64,000 nt of DNA. Source: CAIWHR01 sp963724975 (GTDB taxonomy: Bacteria > Pseudomonadota > Gammaproteobacteria > Burkholderiales > Casimicrobiaceae). Every line of letters begins with the position of its first letter. The first letter of the stretch is position 1. This document shows positions 48,873-56,644 of this stretch, one piece after another. Under the pieces are notes generated by a model. It was not told where the DNA came from, did no database searches, and was given only the letters and a program-made list of their open reading frames with translations. The translations under genes and the position numbers were made by a program. The DNA lies in NCBI GenBank assembly GCA_963724975.1, contig CAVRXB010000008.1:469035-533034 (forward strand), read 5' to 3'.

Positions 48873-51257
48873 CTACGTCGTCAGCTTCTTCAGCGTCGCG
48901 GGATCGCTCACCACGCTCTTCTGGCGGCTCAACGGAGCGCCGTACAGACCGGCCGGCGGATTCGATTCGAATCGCGACAGGATCGCGGGGTCCGCGCAGC
49001 TCTTGTCGAACGATACCGCCACGGTTTCGCCACCCGACGCGCCCAGTGCGAAGCAGGGTTGCCCGAGTTTCGCGTTCAGCGGTTTTAGCACGCCCACGGC
49101 AACGAGATCGCCCGCAGAGCCGCTTCCGGACAGTTGCAGCGCATAGACTCGCGGCTTCGCCGGCGGTCCGGCGGTGACTGCGATGACGCTCGGCAATCCG
49201 ATCAGCTCGCGCGTCAGCACGTCCTCGGCCGTCGCGTCCGGCATGCCCTCGACGCTCAGCGTGACCTTCTGGCTCGCAACGTTGCCATGCTGCAGGAAGA
49301 AGTCGCGCGAGAACTCGTCGGCGATCTTGGCGCCGATTGCCTTCAGCGCCTCTTCCTCGCTCCCCCAGCTGCCCACGCCCTTTGGCAGCGTCGTGTTGAA
49401 GTAGATTTCTTCGCCGGTTGCCAGGTCGACGCATTTCACCGTCCACGATGTGAGCGTGTATCTCGTCACCGGAAGTCCGGACGCTTCGAGGCGGACGGTC
49501 ATCTTCTTGATTTTCGCCTCTCCCCGTACGGCGAAGTCGGCGCGCTGATTGCCGTCCGCGCCGCCTTCCGCCCACGTGCGGAAGCCGAACGACTTTATCC
49601 GCTCCTTCAGGATGTTGTCCGCGACCGGTGAAATCATCGGCGGGAACTCCGGCTGGTCCGCATCGCGTGTCGTCACCTGCACCGACACCTTGGGATCGCC
49701 GCTGGCGCGTATCATTTCGATGCGCTCGTCGCGCGTCATCTGGTTCAGCGATTTCTGCAGCGCCTTGACGTTGACCACAGCCTCGGTTGTGACCGACATC
49801 AGGCCGTCCTTGCCAACGCGCGGCTCGCTTTCGCGTACGACGGCCTTGATGTAGTTGCCGCTCTGCGACAGCAGCTTGTCCTTCAGAAGCTCGTAATTCT
49901 TGTCGAGCGATTTGGTGTCGATGAGAAGGCCGAGTGCCTTGGCGACGAGCTGGCTCTTCGCGTCGGCGCGGGCATCCTCCTGCTGGAGCGCCTTGTCGCC
50001 TTTGTAGCGAGGATCGCTGGGGTCACTCAAACCGACCGCCGAGATCTTGAGCGTTCCCGGGTCTGCCGCGGTTGCTGACGGCGCGACCGGCGTTGCAGCT
50101 GGCGGAGGCACGGTCGTCACCGACGGCGCGCTGGTGGCGGGCGCCTGTGCAACTCTGGTTGTGTCGGGACCGAAACGCTGGTATGCGAACCACGCGCCTG
50201 CGCCAATCGCGATCGCCGCCGCGACAATGACAACGACCATCGCTGAATTACGGCTGGGCGACGCGGATGCGGACGCGGACGCAGCGGGCGGCGCCGCGAC
50301 AGGCGTCTGGATGGGGGGCGGGGGTGACTTCGCCGCAACGCTCGCGGTCGCCGACGCCTTCTGCGTAGCTCCGTCGAGCGGCACGATAACCGTTGCATCG
50401 GTGCTGCTCGCGCGCGCCGCGGCGGCGAGCGAAGACGTGGTCGAGGCCGCGGCGCTGATCGCGTCGGCGAATTCCTGCGCCTTTTGATAGCGTTCGTCGG
50501 CGTTCTTGGCGAGCGCACGTCGCACGACGGCATCCATCACCGGCAGCACCTGGATATTGATCGACGACGGCGGCAGCGGATCCTCCTTCAGCACTTTCTG
50601 CATCGTCGTCGTTGCCGATCCGGAGAATGGCCGCTCGCCGGTCAGAAACTGGTAGAGGATCACGCCGGCCGAGAAAAGATCGGAACGCCCATCCACCGGC
50701 AGTCCCATGATCTGCTCGGGCGACATGTAGGCCGGCGTGCCGAGCACGGTGCCTGCCTGGGTGAGGTTCGACGTTTCAATGTGCGCGATGCCGAAGTCGC
50801 CGACTTTCACCGATCCATCGGTCAGGAGAAAGATGTTCGCGGGCTTGATGTCGCGGTGAATCACGCCCTGGCGATGCGAATAGTCGAGCGCGCCCAGGAT
50901 CTGCGACATGATCCGCACGATATCGGGAATCTTGAAGCGCTCGTTCGCCTCGAAGCACGCCTTCAACTCGCGCCCGGTGACGAATTCCATCGCGATATAC
51001 CAGATGCCTGCCTCGTCGCCGAAATCGTAGATCGACACGATGTTCGGGTGATTGAGGCGGCCGGCCGCCTGCGCCTCGCGGCGAAAGCGGTTGATCATTT
51101 GCGCCGAATCCTCGCCGGAAAGCTGGTCCTCGCGGATCGTCTTGAGCGCAACGACGCGCTTGATCATCGGGTCGTAGGCCTCGTAGACGACCCCCATCGC
51201 GCCACGGCCGATCTCGCGCCGGATTTCGTATTTGCCGATATGGTCGATGTCTGCCAT
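48873..51257 (-). CDS. transmembrane Ser/Thr protein kinase, PknB-like, with large C-terminal region
   Basis: A 794-residue protein kinase. The kinase domain (about 9-270) has the glycine loop GRGAMGVVY (18-25), Lys39 in VALKT, HRDIKPAN with Asp136, DFG at 154-156 and GTPAYMSPEQ. A Pro/Ala/Ser-rich linker follows (about 270-338), then one membrane helix (about 339-360). The last 430 residues would be periplasmic and include regions like NATS-type sensor strands but no PASTA repeats; function unknown. It is the last gene of a minus-strand operon with the CsgG-like gene (gap 79 nt), and converges with the FHA-cyclase gene. Confidence 0.92.
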   Translation of the reverse strand: MADIDHIGKYEIRREIGRGAMGVVYEAYDPMIKRVVALKTIREDQLSGEDSAQMINRFRREAQAAGRLNHPNIVSIYDFGDEAGIWYIAMEFVTGRELKACFEANERFKIPDIVRIMSQILGALDYSHRQGVIHRDIKPANIFLLTDGSVKVGDFGIAHIETSNLTQAGTVLGTPAYMSPEQIMGLPVDGRSDLFSAGVILYQFLTGERPFSGSATTTMQKVLKEDPLPPSSINIQVLPVMDAVVRRALAKNADERYQKAQEFADAISAAASTTSSLAAAARASSTDATVIVPLDGATQKASATASVAAKSPPPPIQTPVAAPPAASASASASPSRNSAMVVVIVAAAIAIGAGAWFAYQRFGPDTTRVAQAPATSAPSVTTVPPPAATPVAPSATAADPGTLKISAVGLSDPSDPRYKGDKALQQEDARADAKSQLVAKALGLLIDTKSLDKNYELLKDKLLSQSGNYIKAVVRESEPRVGKDGLMSVTTEAVVNVKALQKSLNQMTRDERIEMIRASGDPKVSVQVTTRDADQPEFPPMISPVADNILKERIKSFGFRTWAEGGADGNQRADFAVRGEAKIKKMTVRLEASGLPVTRYTLTSWTVKCVDLATGEEIYFNTTLPKGVGSWGSEEEALKAIGAKIADEFSRDFFLQHGNVASQKVTLSVEGMPDATAEDVLTRELIGLPSVIAVTAGPPAKPRVYALQLSGSGSAGDLVAVGVLKPLNAKLGQPCFALGASGGETVAVSFDKSCADPAILSRFESNPPAGLYGAPLSRQKSVVSDPATLKKLTT

Positions 51258-51336
51258 TCGCTGCTCCCTGCCTTAAAGCGGCGACGCCGGCGGCGGGCCG
51301 GCGTCTTGTCGTTGTGCCGCCCGCCGGCGCTCGTGG

Positions 51337-52161
51337 CTACTTGTATTTCGCGTCGATCTCCCAGACCGACTTCTGCACCAGCCGCTGCACCATCGTGTCG
51401 AGCGACACGCCGCCTTGCTGCGCCTTGTTCACGCCAAGCGCACCCGACGACGTCGCGCCGATCTCCATCTTTTCCTCGGTGTAGCCGGTCGCCACTTGCT
51501 CGGTCGTCTCGGCATTGATGATCTTGTAGCGCATGCCGATCACCCAGACGCTCGTGGCCTCTTCCGAATGCACGGAACCGACGGCGGTGCCGCCAACTGC
51601 ACCCGCTTGCGCGCCGCCGCGCGAGCCGGAGAACGCCCCGAGCAGGCCGGCCATCTGCCCGAGCGTGCGGCCGTCGAAGCCGGACTGTGCCGACGCGACT
51701 TGTTCGGTTTTCAGGATGTCGAACTTGACGACGTATTTGGTCGTCTTGAGCTTTCCCATCTTCAGGAACTTGCGTGCCTGGTCCGGGTCGCCGAGGTTGT
51801 ACGCGAGCTCGAATTCCTTCAGCAGCGGACCGAGATTCGAGCGTTCGAGCACGCCGAAGTTGGCGCTCGACAGTTCGATCTCGCCAAAGTCCGCGATGTT
51901 GTTCGTGGTGAACTTCTGCAGGAACGTCGCGTTGTTGCTCTTGATCTCACCGGGGATGACGACCACGACGGGGCCCTTCTTGCTGGCATTCGTGTAGGTG
52001 ACCGGCTGATAGATCGTCTGGTCGGCCGCAGCGTTGGCCTTCTGCGATGTTTCGCGGCCCGCGGTCGGCGACGGATTCCCGTAAGTGGGCTGCGCCGAAG
52101 CGAGCGGAACGCTTGCGACAAGAATCGCGGCCAGCAGGCATTTCATGAGGGCGTTGTTCAT
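51337..52161 (-). CDS. exported CsgG-like protein
   Basis: A 274-residue protein with a signal peptide (LLAAILVASVPLASA) and a domain resembling CsgG/curli-secretion lipoproteins: GEIELSSANFGVLERSNLGPLLKEFELA, then TKYVVKFDILKTEQV and SVWVIGMRYKIINAETTEQVATGYTEEKME. No lipobox Cys is seen, unlike true CsgG. Gly/Ala-rich GAVGGTAVGS lies in the middle. It is followed by the Ser/Thr kinase and preceded by a truncated partner. A periplasmic or outer-membrane role near the kinase sensor is inferred. Confidence 0.75.
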   Translation of the reverse strand: MNNALMKCLLAAILVASVPLASAQPTYGNPSPTAGRETSQKANAAADQTIYQPVTYTNASKKGPVVVVIPGEIKSNNATFLQKFTTNNIADFGEIELSSANFGVLERSNLGPLLKEFELAYNLGDPDQARKFLKMGKLKTTKYVVKFDILKTEQVASAQSGFDGRTLGQMAGLLGAFSGSRGGAQAGAVGGTAVGSVHSEEATSVWVIGMRYKIINAETTEQVATGYTEEKMEIGATSSGALGVNKAQQGGVSLDTMVQRLVQKSVWEIDAKYK

Positions 52162-52209
52162 GGCAGTTACCTCCGTGTGCGACAGCGGGTGAGTCTCCGG
52201 TTGAAAGGG

Positions 52210-52560
52210 TCACTTTTGAGAAGGCTTCTTGGTGGCCGCGCCCACTTTGCGGCAATAGTCCTCGTATAGCGTCGCGACAACTTCGTCGGCTTGTTCGTTG
52301 ACGAGCGTCAGCGCCATGCGCGCAACGTCGGCACCCGCGTACGACGCCGAATGCGCGTCCGTCTCGGAAATGATCTGGCCGTTGCCGGAGAGCGTGAACT
52401 GCATGTTCACGTCGACCTGGTTGACGTTCATCATCGCATTCTTCATCGCCTGGGACGAGATCAAGCCCCGCAGCACGAAGCTCGCGCCGAGGCGCTTCGC
52501 GGCACTCAGCATCGCTTCCTGGTCGTTCTTGAGATAGGCATCCGCGAGGTCGCCGAAACC
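52210..52560 (-). CDS. exported protein, N-terminus cut off at the join (partial)
   Basis: The C-terminal 115 residues of a protein (DLADAYLKNDQEAMLSAAKRLG ... YEDYCRKVGAATKKPSQK) lie upstream of the CsgG-like gene on the minus strand with a 48-nt gap. Natural coding similarity seems to end at about 52,545-52,560, where the frame runs into sequence that belongs on the other strand to an amidase. The full gene would start further upstream. It was probably the first member of the kinase operon. Function unknown. Confidence 0.6.
   Translation of the reverse strand, partial: GFGDLADAYLKNDQEAMLSAAKRLGASFVLRGLISSQAMKNAMMNVNQVDVNMQFTLSGNGQIISETDAHSASYAGADVARMALTLVNEQADEVVATLYEDYCRKVGAATKKPSQK
52545..52560. 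other. join between two unrelated sequences
   Basis: A minus-strand gene broken at its 5' end and a plus-strand amidase broken at its 5' end meet here back to back. Gene style changes from betaproteobacterial to Acidobacteriota-like, and frameshift density rises to the right. The few bases around GAGGTCGCCGAA can be read in both genes, so the exact base cannot be fixed. Confidence 0.65.
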
Positions 52561-53176
52561 ATGGATCGCGCGGTGAAGGAGCTGCAGGCGGCCGGCGCCA
52601 CGGTCGTTGACGTGGCGGTCGCCGACTACGACGCGGAATACACCGCGTGGCGCGCGGCAGGGCGCCGGGCTCGCTCCTGGCCGGGGGGAGGCGTACCTGT
52701 CGCGTGGCGCGACCTCCGACGACCGCGTGATGACCGTCGAAGAGCTCGTCGCGTCGGGCAAGATGGCGCCCGGTAGGCCAGCGCCGCCTCGAGGACGCCC
52801 TGCGCCCCGTGCCCGCGGACCGGCCCTCGACGCCGCGACGCGCGACTTCGTCGCCCGGCGCGAGGCCTTCCGCCAGCTCCTCGTCGACGCGCTCGACGCG
52901 CAGCAGCTCGACGCCCTGCTCTATCCCGCCAATCAAGCGCGGCCACACACGCACGAAGGCGGCGCGGAACGGTATGGCACTGAACCCGGCACCTGCGAGG
53001 AGAGTGCGGCGACGGGACTGCCGCAGGTCACCGTGCCCGCCGGCTACCTGGGCGGCCGCTATCCCGTGGGCATCTCGTTCCTTGGGCGGATGTGGGACGA
53101 CCGGCGGCTGCTGGCCCTCGGGCACGCGTACGAACAGGCCACGAAGCACCGACGGCCGCCTTCGACGGTCAGGTAA
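52548..53176 (+). pseudogene. C-terminal part of an amidase, frameshifted
   Basis: Only the last third of an amidase-signature family enzyme (normal length 450-500 residues). It begins in one frame at MDRAVKELQAAGATVVDV, shifts to another near 52,665-52,690 (close to a run of six G), and continues with AYLSRGATSDDRVMTVEELV, FRQLLVDALDAQQLDALLYP and the typical ending TGLPQVTVPAGYLGG ... GISFLGRMWDD, stopping at 53176. The Ser-Ser-Lys catalytic part is missing. It is cut by the join at its left end. Confidence 0.7.
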
Positions 53177-53177
53177 C

Positions 53178-53335
53178 GGGGCTGGGGGCTAGGGGCTGGG
53201 GACTGGGGCGTGCAGACCCACCTGCGCATCGCCCGCAGAATTGCCTTGAGCGATGCACGAGCCCTGCTCGTCGGATGCATTTCTTCACAGCGTGATTTCG
53301 GCACGCCCCAGCCCCCAGCCCCAAACCCCCAGCCC
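53178..53335. repeat. imperfect inverted repeat of GGGGCT-rich strings
   Basis: A G-rich tract made of GGGGCTGGGGGCTAGGGG-type units (53178-53212) and a matching C-rich tract (53302-53335) face each other about 90 nt apart and could pair over some 30 bases. Such GGGGCTG/CCCCAGC tracts are low-complexity intergenic repeats; I associate them with Vicinamibacteria-type genomes, without proof here. Confidence 0.6.
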
Positions 53336-53353
53336 GGGAACTTCACTATTGCC

Positions 53354-53385
53354 TGCAACGTAGACATGAAATAGCCTGCATTGCA
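53354..53385 (+). promoter_or_regulatory. possible PadR operator overlapping the ribosome site
   Basis: TGCAACGTAG (53354-53363) and CTGCATTGCA (53376-53385) form an imperfect inverted repeat (8 of 10 positions) ending 3 nt before the PadR ATG. A dimeric PadR protein could bind here to repress itself and the permease gene. Confidence 0.4.
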
Positions 53386-53388
53386 GTC

Positions 53389-53727
53389 ATGAAGCCCACG
53401 CCCTACGTCGGTGAGTTCGAGTACGCGGTCCTGCTGGCGCTCCTCCACGTCGAGGGCACCGACGAGGCCTATGCGGTCCCGGTGCGGACCCTGCTCGAGG
53501 CGCGCACCGGCCGGCCGGTGGCCCGAGGGGCGCTCTACACGGCGCTCGAGCGGCTCGAGGCCAAGGGCTGCCTCCGCTCCCGCATGGGCGATCCGACGGC
53601 GGAACGCGGCGGCAAGGCGAAGCGCTATTTCACGGTCACGCCGCTCGGCGTGAAGGCGCTCAAGGCAATGCATGCGTCCCTGGCCAGCCTCTCGCGAGGT
53701 CTCGAGGCCGTTCTGGAGCAGCCATGA
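53389..53727 (+). CDS. PadR family transcriptional regulator
   Basis: A 112-residue winged-helix repressor. The PadR pattern is clear: GEFEYAVLLALLHV, VARGALYTALERLEAKG as recognition helix region, and GGKAKRYFTVTPLGVKALK. The C-terminal dimerisation helix is short, as in the subgroup next to duplicated permeases. Its stop overlaps the permease start by 4 nt, so it very probably regulates that gene; an inverted repeat in front of it may be the operator. This PadR-permease pairing is common in Acidobacteriota (family knowledge). Confidence 0.92.
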   Translation: MKPTPYVGEFEYAVLLALLHVEGTDEAYAVPVRTLLEARTGRPVARGALYTALERLEAKGCLRSRMGDPTAERGGKAKRYFTVTPLGVKALKAMHASLASLSRGLEAVLEQP

Positions 53728-56468
53728 CCCCGACCGCACACGCCTCGACCATTCCGCCCCCGCTCGCCGAACGTCTGCTGCGCGCCAGCGTGCGAGACGG
53801 CGAATGGCGCGACGCCGTGAGCGGCGATCTGCGCGAGGAGTTCGCCACCCTGGTCGCCCGTCGCGGCCCGGCTGCCGCCACGCGGTGGTATTGGCGCCAG
53901 GCGCTGCCCCTGGCAGCGCGTTTCACTGCCGGACGACTCGTGCCCGCCATGACGCCGCCACGCCGCCGCATCGCGGTGGCCGACATCGAACGCACGTCGT
54001 CGCTGGGCGCCGGCTGGTCGCGCGAGTTCCGGCACGCGTGGCGCGCCCTCTGGCAGCGGCCCGGCTTGGCGGCGGTGATCGTCGGCACGCTGGCGGTGGC
54101 CCTTGCCGCCAACGCCGTCATCTTCAACCTGGCCGATGCGCTGTACCTGCGGCCGTTTCGCTTCGCCGAGGTCGAGCGGCTGATCGTCGTGGCCTCGGAC
54201 ACCAGCACCGGCAAGCCGTACCTCGATCGCGAATCGGTGGCCGCCGCCGATTTCCGCGATTGGCGTCGCACCCTGGCCACCGTGTCGCAGCTGGCGGCGC
54301 TCGAATGGTGGGATCCGAACTTCTCCGGCGTGGAGCGTCCCGAGAGCCTGCACGGTTTCCTGGTGACGCCGGGCTACTTCGAACTGCTGGGCGTCCGACC
54401 CCTGATCGGCCGGACGTTCACCGAGGACGACGGCCGGCCCAACGCCACCCGCACGGTGATCCTGTCGCACGCGTTGTGGCTGCGCCGCTTCAACGCCGAC
54501 CCGGGCATCCTCGGCACGACCCTGCGGCTCGAAGGCGCGCCGCACGAGGTGATCGGCGTGATGCCGCCGCGCTTCGTCGTGCCCTACGGCTCTGAGGTGT
54601 GGGCGCCGATCGCCTACGACGACGCCACGTGGGCCGACCGCAAGCGCGATTACCTGCTCACGTTCGGGCGGCTGGCCGACGGGCAGACGCTCGAGGTGGC
54701 CCGCGCCGAACTGGAGGCGGTGGTCGCGCGCCAGGCGGCCGAGTTCCCCGAGACCAACCGCAACCGCGAGGTCACCGTGGTGAGCTTCTCCCGCGGCCTC
54801 GGCGACGATGGGGTCGGACCGTTCGTGGCCATCTGGCAGGCCGCGGCGGTGCTGCTGCTGCTCATCGCCTGCGCCAACATCGCCAATCTGCTGCTGGCCC
54901 GCGGAACCGAGCGGCAGCCGGAGTTCGCGATTCGTCTGGCCCTGGGCGCCAGCCGGCTGCGCCTGGTGCTGCAGCTGTTCATCGAGGGCGTGTGTCTCGC
55001 CGGGCTCGGCGTCGGCGTCGGCGCCGGCCTCGCCTGGTTCGCCATCGACGTGTCGCGCAACTTCCTGCCAGCCACGGTCGTGCGGTTCGTGCCGGGCTAC
55101 GAGTACATCCGGTTGGATCTGGCGACATTCGCGGCGATGGCGGGGCTCGGCGCCCTGGCCACCATCGCCTTCTCGCTGGTGCCGGCGCTGCAGGCCGCGC
55201 GCGGCGCGCAGGGCGGCGCGCTCGTCGGCGGCGCCAGGACGGCGACGGCCCCGCCTGGCCGACAGTGGATGCGTTCGCTGCTGGCGGGCGCGCAAGTGGC
55301 GCTGACGATCGCGCTGGTGGTCGCATCGGCGCTCATCATCGGCGCGGTGAACCGCGCCGCGTACGGCGTGACCGGCTTCGACCGGAGCCACCTGATCACC
55401 GCGCAGCTCACGCTGCCGTCGGCGCCCTATGCCGACCTCAACCGGCGACGTCAGTTCGCCGGCGCGGTGGAGGATCGGCTGCGGGCGCTGCCGTCGGTGA
55501 CGCAGGCGGCGGCGGTGACGGTACTGCCGTACACGAACCTCGCCGCGAACCGCCCGCTGTACGTCGAGGGGCAGGCGGTGGACGACGCCGCCCCGGAGCG
55601 CATGGTGGACCTGCAACGGGCCTCGCCGAGCTACTTCGAGACGCTGCGGATCCCGCTGCTGCGCGGACGCGGCCTTGGCGCGGGCGACGGCGCCGACGCG
55701 CCCCCAGCCGTCGTCATCAGTCAGCGGCTGGCCGACCAGTTCTTCCCGGGCCGGGATCCGATCGGGCAGCGGCTGCGGCTGGCCAAGGACGGCGAGTGGC
55801 TGACCGTCGTCGGCGTCGTTGGCGACATCGTGCAGGACTGGTTCGCGGCCGGCAGCGGCGCAAGTTCGTCCAGCTCCTGGTCGAAGGTCAACCCGACGGT
55901 GTACCGGCCGTTGGCCCAGGATCCAACCTTGCGGCTGATGTTCGCGGCGCGGACGGCGGGCGATCCGGGTCGGCTGGCGGCCGACGTCCAGCGCGCCGTC
56001 AACGCCGTCGATCCCGACCAGCCCATCGAACTGGTCGCCTCGATGGACGAGGTGATACGCAACAAGGTCACCGGCATCGACTACTTCGCCAAAGTGCTCA
56101 CCGTGATGAGTGGCATCGCACTGGTGCTGGCACTGACGGGGATGTACAGCCTGATGGCGTATCTGGCGGCGCGGCGCACGCGGGAGATCGGCCTGCGCGT
56201 GGCGCTGGGCGCGACGCGTCGGCAGGTGATCTGGCTCACCGCGAGCCGCGCCGGCCGGATCGCCATCGGCGGCGGCGTCGCCGGAGCCGGGCTGGCCGTG
56301 GCCCTGGGGCGCGTGATGCAGAACGCGCTGTTCGGGCTGATTTCGCCAAGCCTGCTGATCGTCGCGATGGCCGTCGTGACCCTGGCGGTGGTCACAGTGG
56401 CGGCCGGCTTCCTGCCGGCGCGCCGGGCGGCCGGACAGGACCCCTGGGCGGCACTCCGCACCGAGTAG
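53724..56468 (+). CDS. MacB/FtsX-type duplicated ABC permease (ADOP-like)
   Basis: A 914-residue membrane protein. The first 85 residues form the short prefix domain seen in acidobacterial duplicated orphan permeases (LAERLLRASVRDGEWRDAVSGDLREEF). Then follow a first helix, a MacB-type periplasmic domain (about 130-350), an FtsX-type three-helix block (about 365-480), a second periplasmic domain (about 510-780) and a second FtsX block with LVLALTGMYSLMAYLAARRTREIGLRVALGA. It lacks an adjacent ATPase, as usual for this orphan group. Probable role: export or membrane stress response. The gene ends 20 nt before a GGGGTC-A-GACCCC dyad. Confidence 0.92.
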   Translation: MTPTAHASTIPPPLAERLLRASVRDGEWRDAVSGDLREEFATLVARRGPAAATRWYWRQALPLAARFTAGRLVPAMTPPRRRIAVADIERTSSLGAGWSREFRHAWRALWQRPGLAAVIVGTLAVALAANAVIFNLADALYLRPFRFAEVERLIVVASDTSTGKPYLDRESVAAADFRDWRRTLATVSQLAALEWWDPNFSGVERPESLHGFLVTPGYFELLGVRPLIGRTFTEDDGRPNATRTVILSHALWLRRFNADPGILGTTLRLEGAPHEVIGVMPPRFVVPYGSEVWAPIAYDDATWADRKRDYLLTFGRLADGQTLEVARAELEAVVARQAAEFPETNRNREVTVVSFSRGLGDDGVGPFVAIWQAAAVLLLLIACANIANLLLARGTERQPEFAIRLALGASRLRLVLQLFIEGVCLAGLGVGVGAGLAWFAIDVSRNFLPATVVRFVPGYEYIRLDLATFAAMAGLGALATIAFSLVPALQAARGAQGGALVGGARTATAPPGRQWMRSLLAGAQVALTIALVVASALIIGAVNRAAYGVTGFDRSHLITAQLTLPSAPYADLNRRRQFAGAVEDRLRALPSVTQAAAVTVLPYTNLAANRPLYVEGQAVDDAAPERMVDLQRASPSYFETLRIPLLRGRGLGAGDGADAPPAVVISQRLADQFFPGRDPIGQRLRLAKDGEWLTVVGVVGDIVQDWFAAGSGASSSSSWSKVNPTVYRPLAQDPTLRLMFAARTAGDPGRLAADVQRAVNAVDPDQPIELVASMDEVIRNKVTGIDYFAKVLTVMSGIALVLALTGMYSLMAYLAARRTREIGLRVALGATRRQVIWLTASRAGRIAIGGGVAGAGLAVALGRVMQNALFGLISPSLLIVAMAVVTLAVVTVAAGFLPARRAAGQDPWAALRTE

Positions 56469-56487
56469 CGATTTGTAACGGTGTAAC

Positions 56488-56500
56488 GGGGTCAGACCCC
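56488..56500. repeat. GGGGTC-A-GACCCC dyad
   Basis: A perfect 6-bp inverted repeat with a single-base loop just after the permease gene. Strings of this kind are frequent in intergenic DNA of several phyla, often linked with REP-type elements (recalled, not checked). It is too short and has no T-run to be a clear terminator. Confidence 0.5.
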
Positions 56501-56644
56501 AATCTGGGCCGAGGTTGACTTCTCGGCGCCCGCTTAAACCTTGACGTTACTATGGGATCCGACCAAATCGTAGTCATGATTATATGAATCGAACAATCAA
56601 TAAGGTTGACTAGGGATAACCGGACCGGCTAGCCTCTTCACACC

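Noticed and set aside
52545..52560. Attachment site or integration scar of a mobile element
   Set aside because: No integrase, tRNA or direct repeat on either side; both flanking genes are cut, which fits a misjoin better.
53625..55616. A 663-residue minus-strand frame opposite the duplicated permease
   Set aside because: Composition typical of antisense frames; the plus-strand protein has full family motifs.
56541..56612. Promoter of ilvB from TTGACG (56541) or TTGACT (56606)
   Set aside because: The region is AT-rich and plausible, but no -10 box at a proper distance could be picked with confidence.
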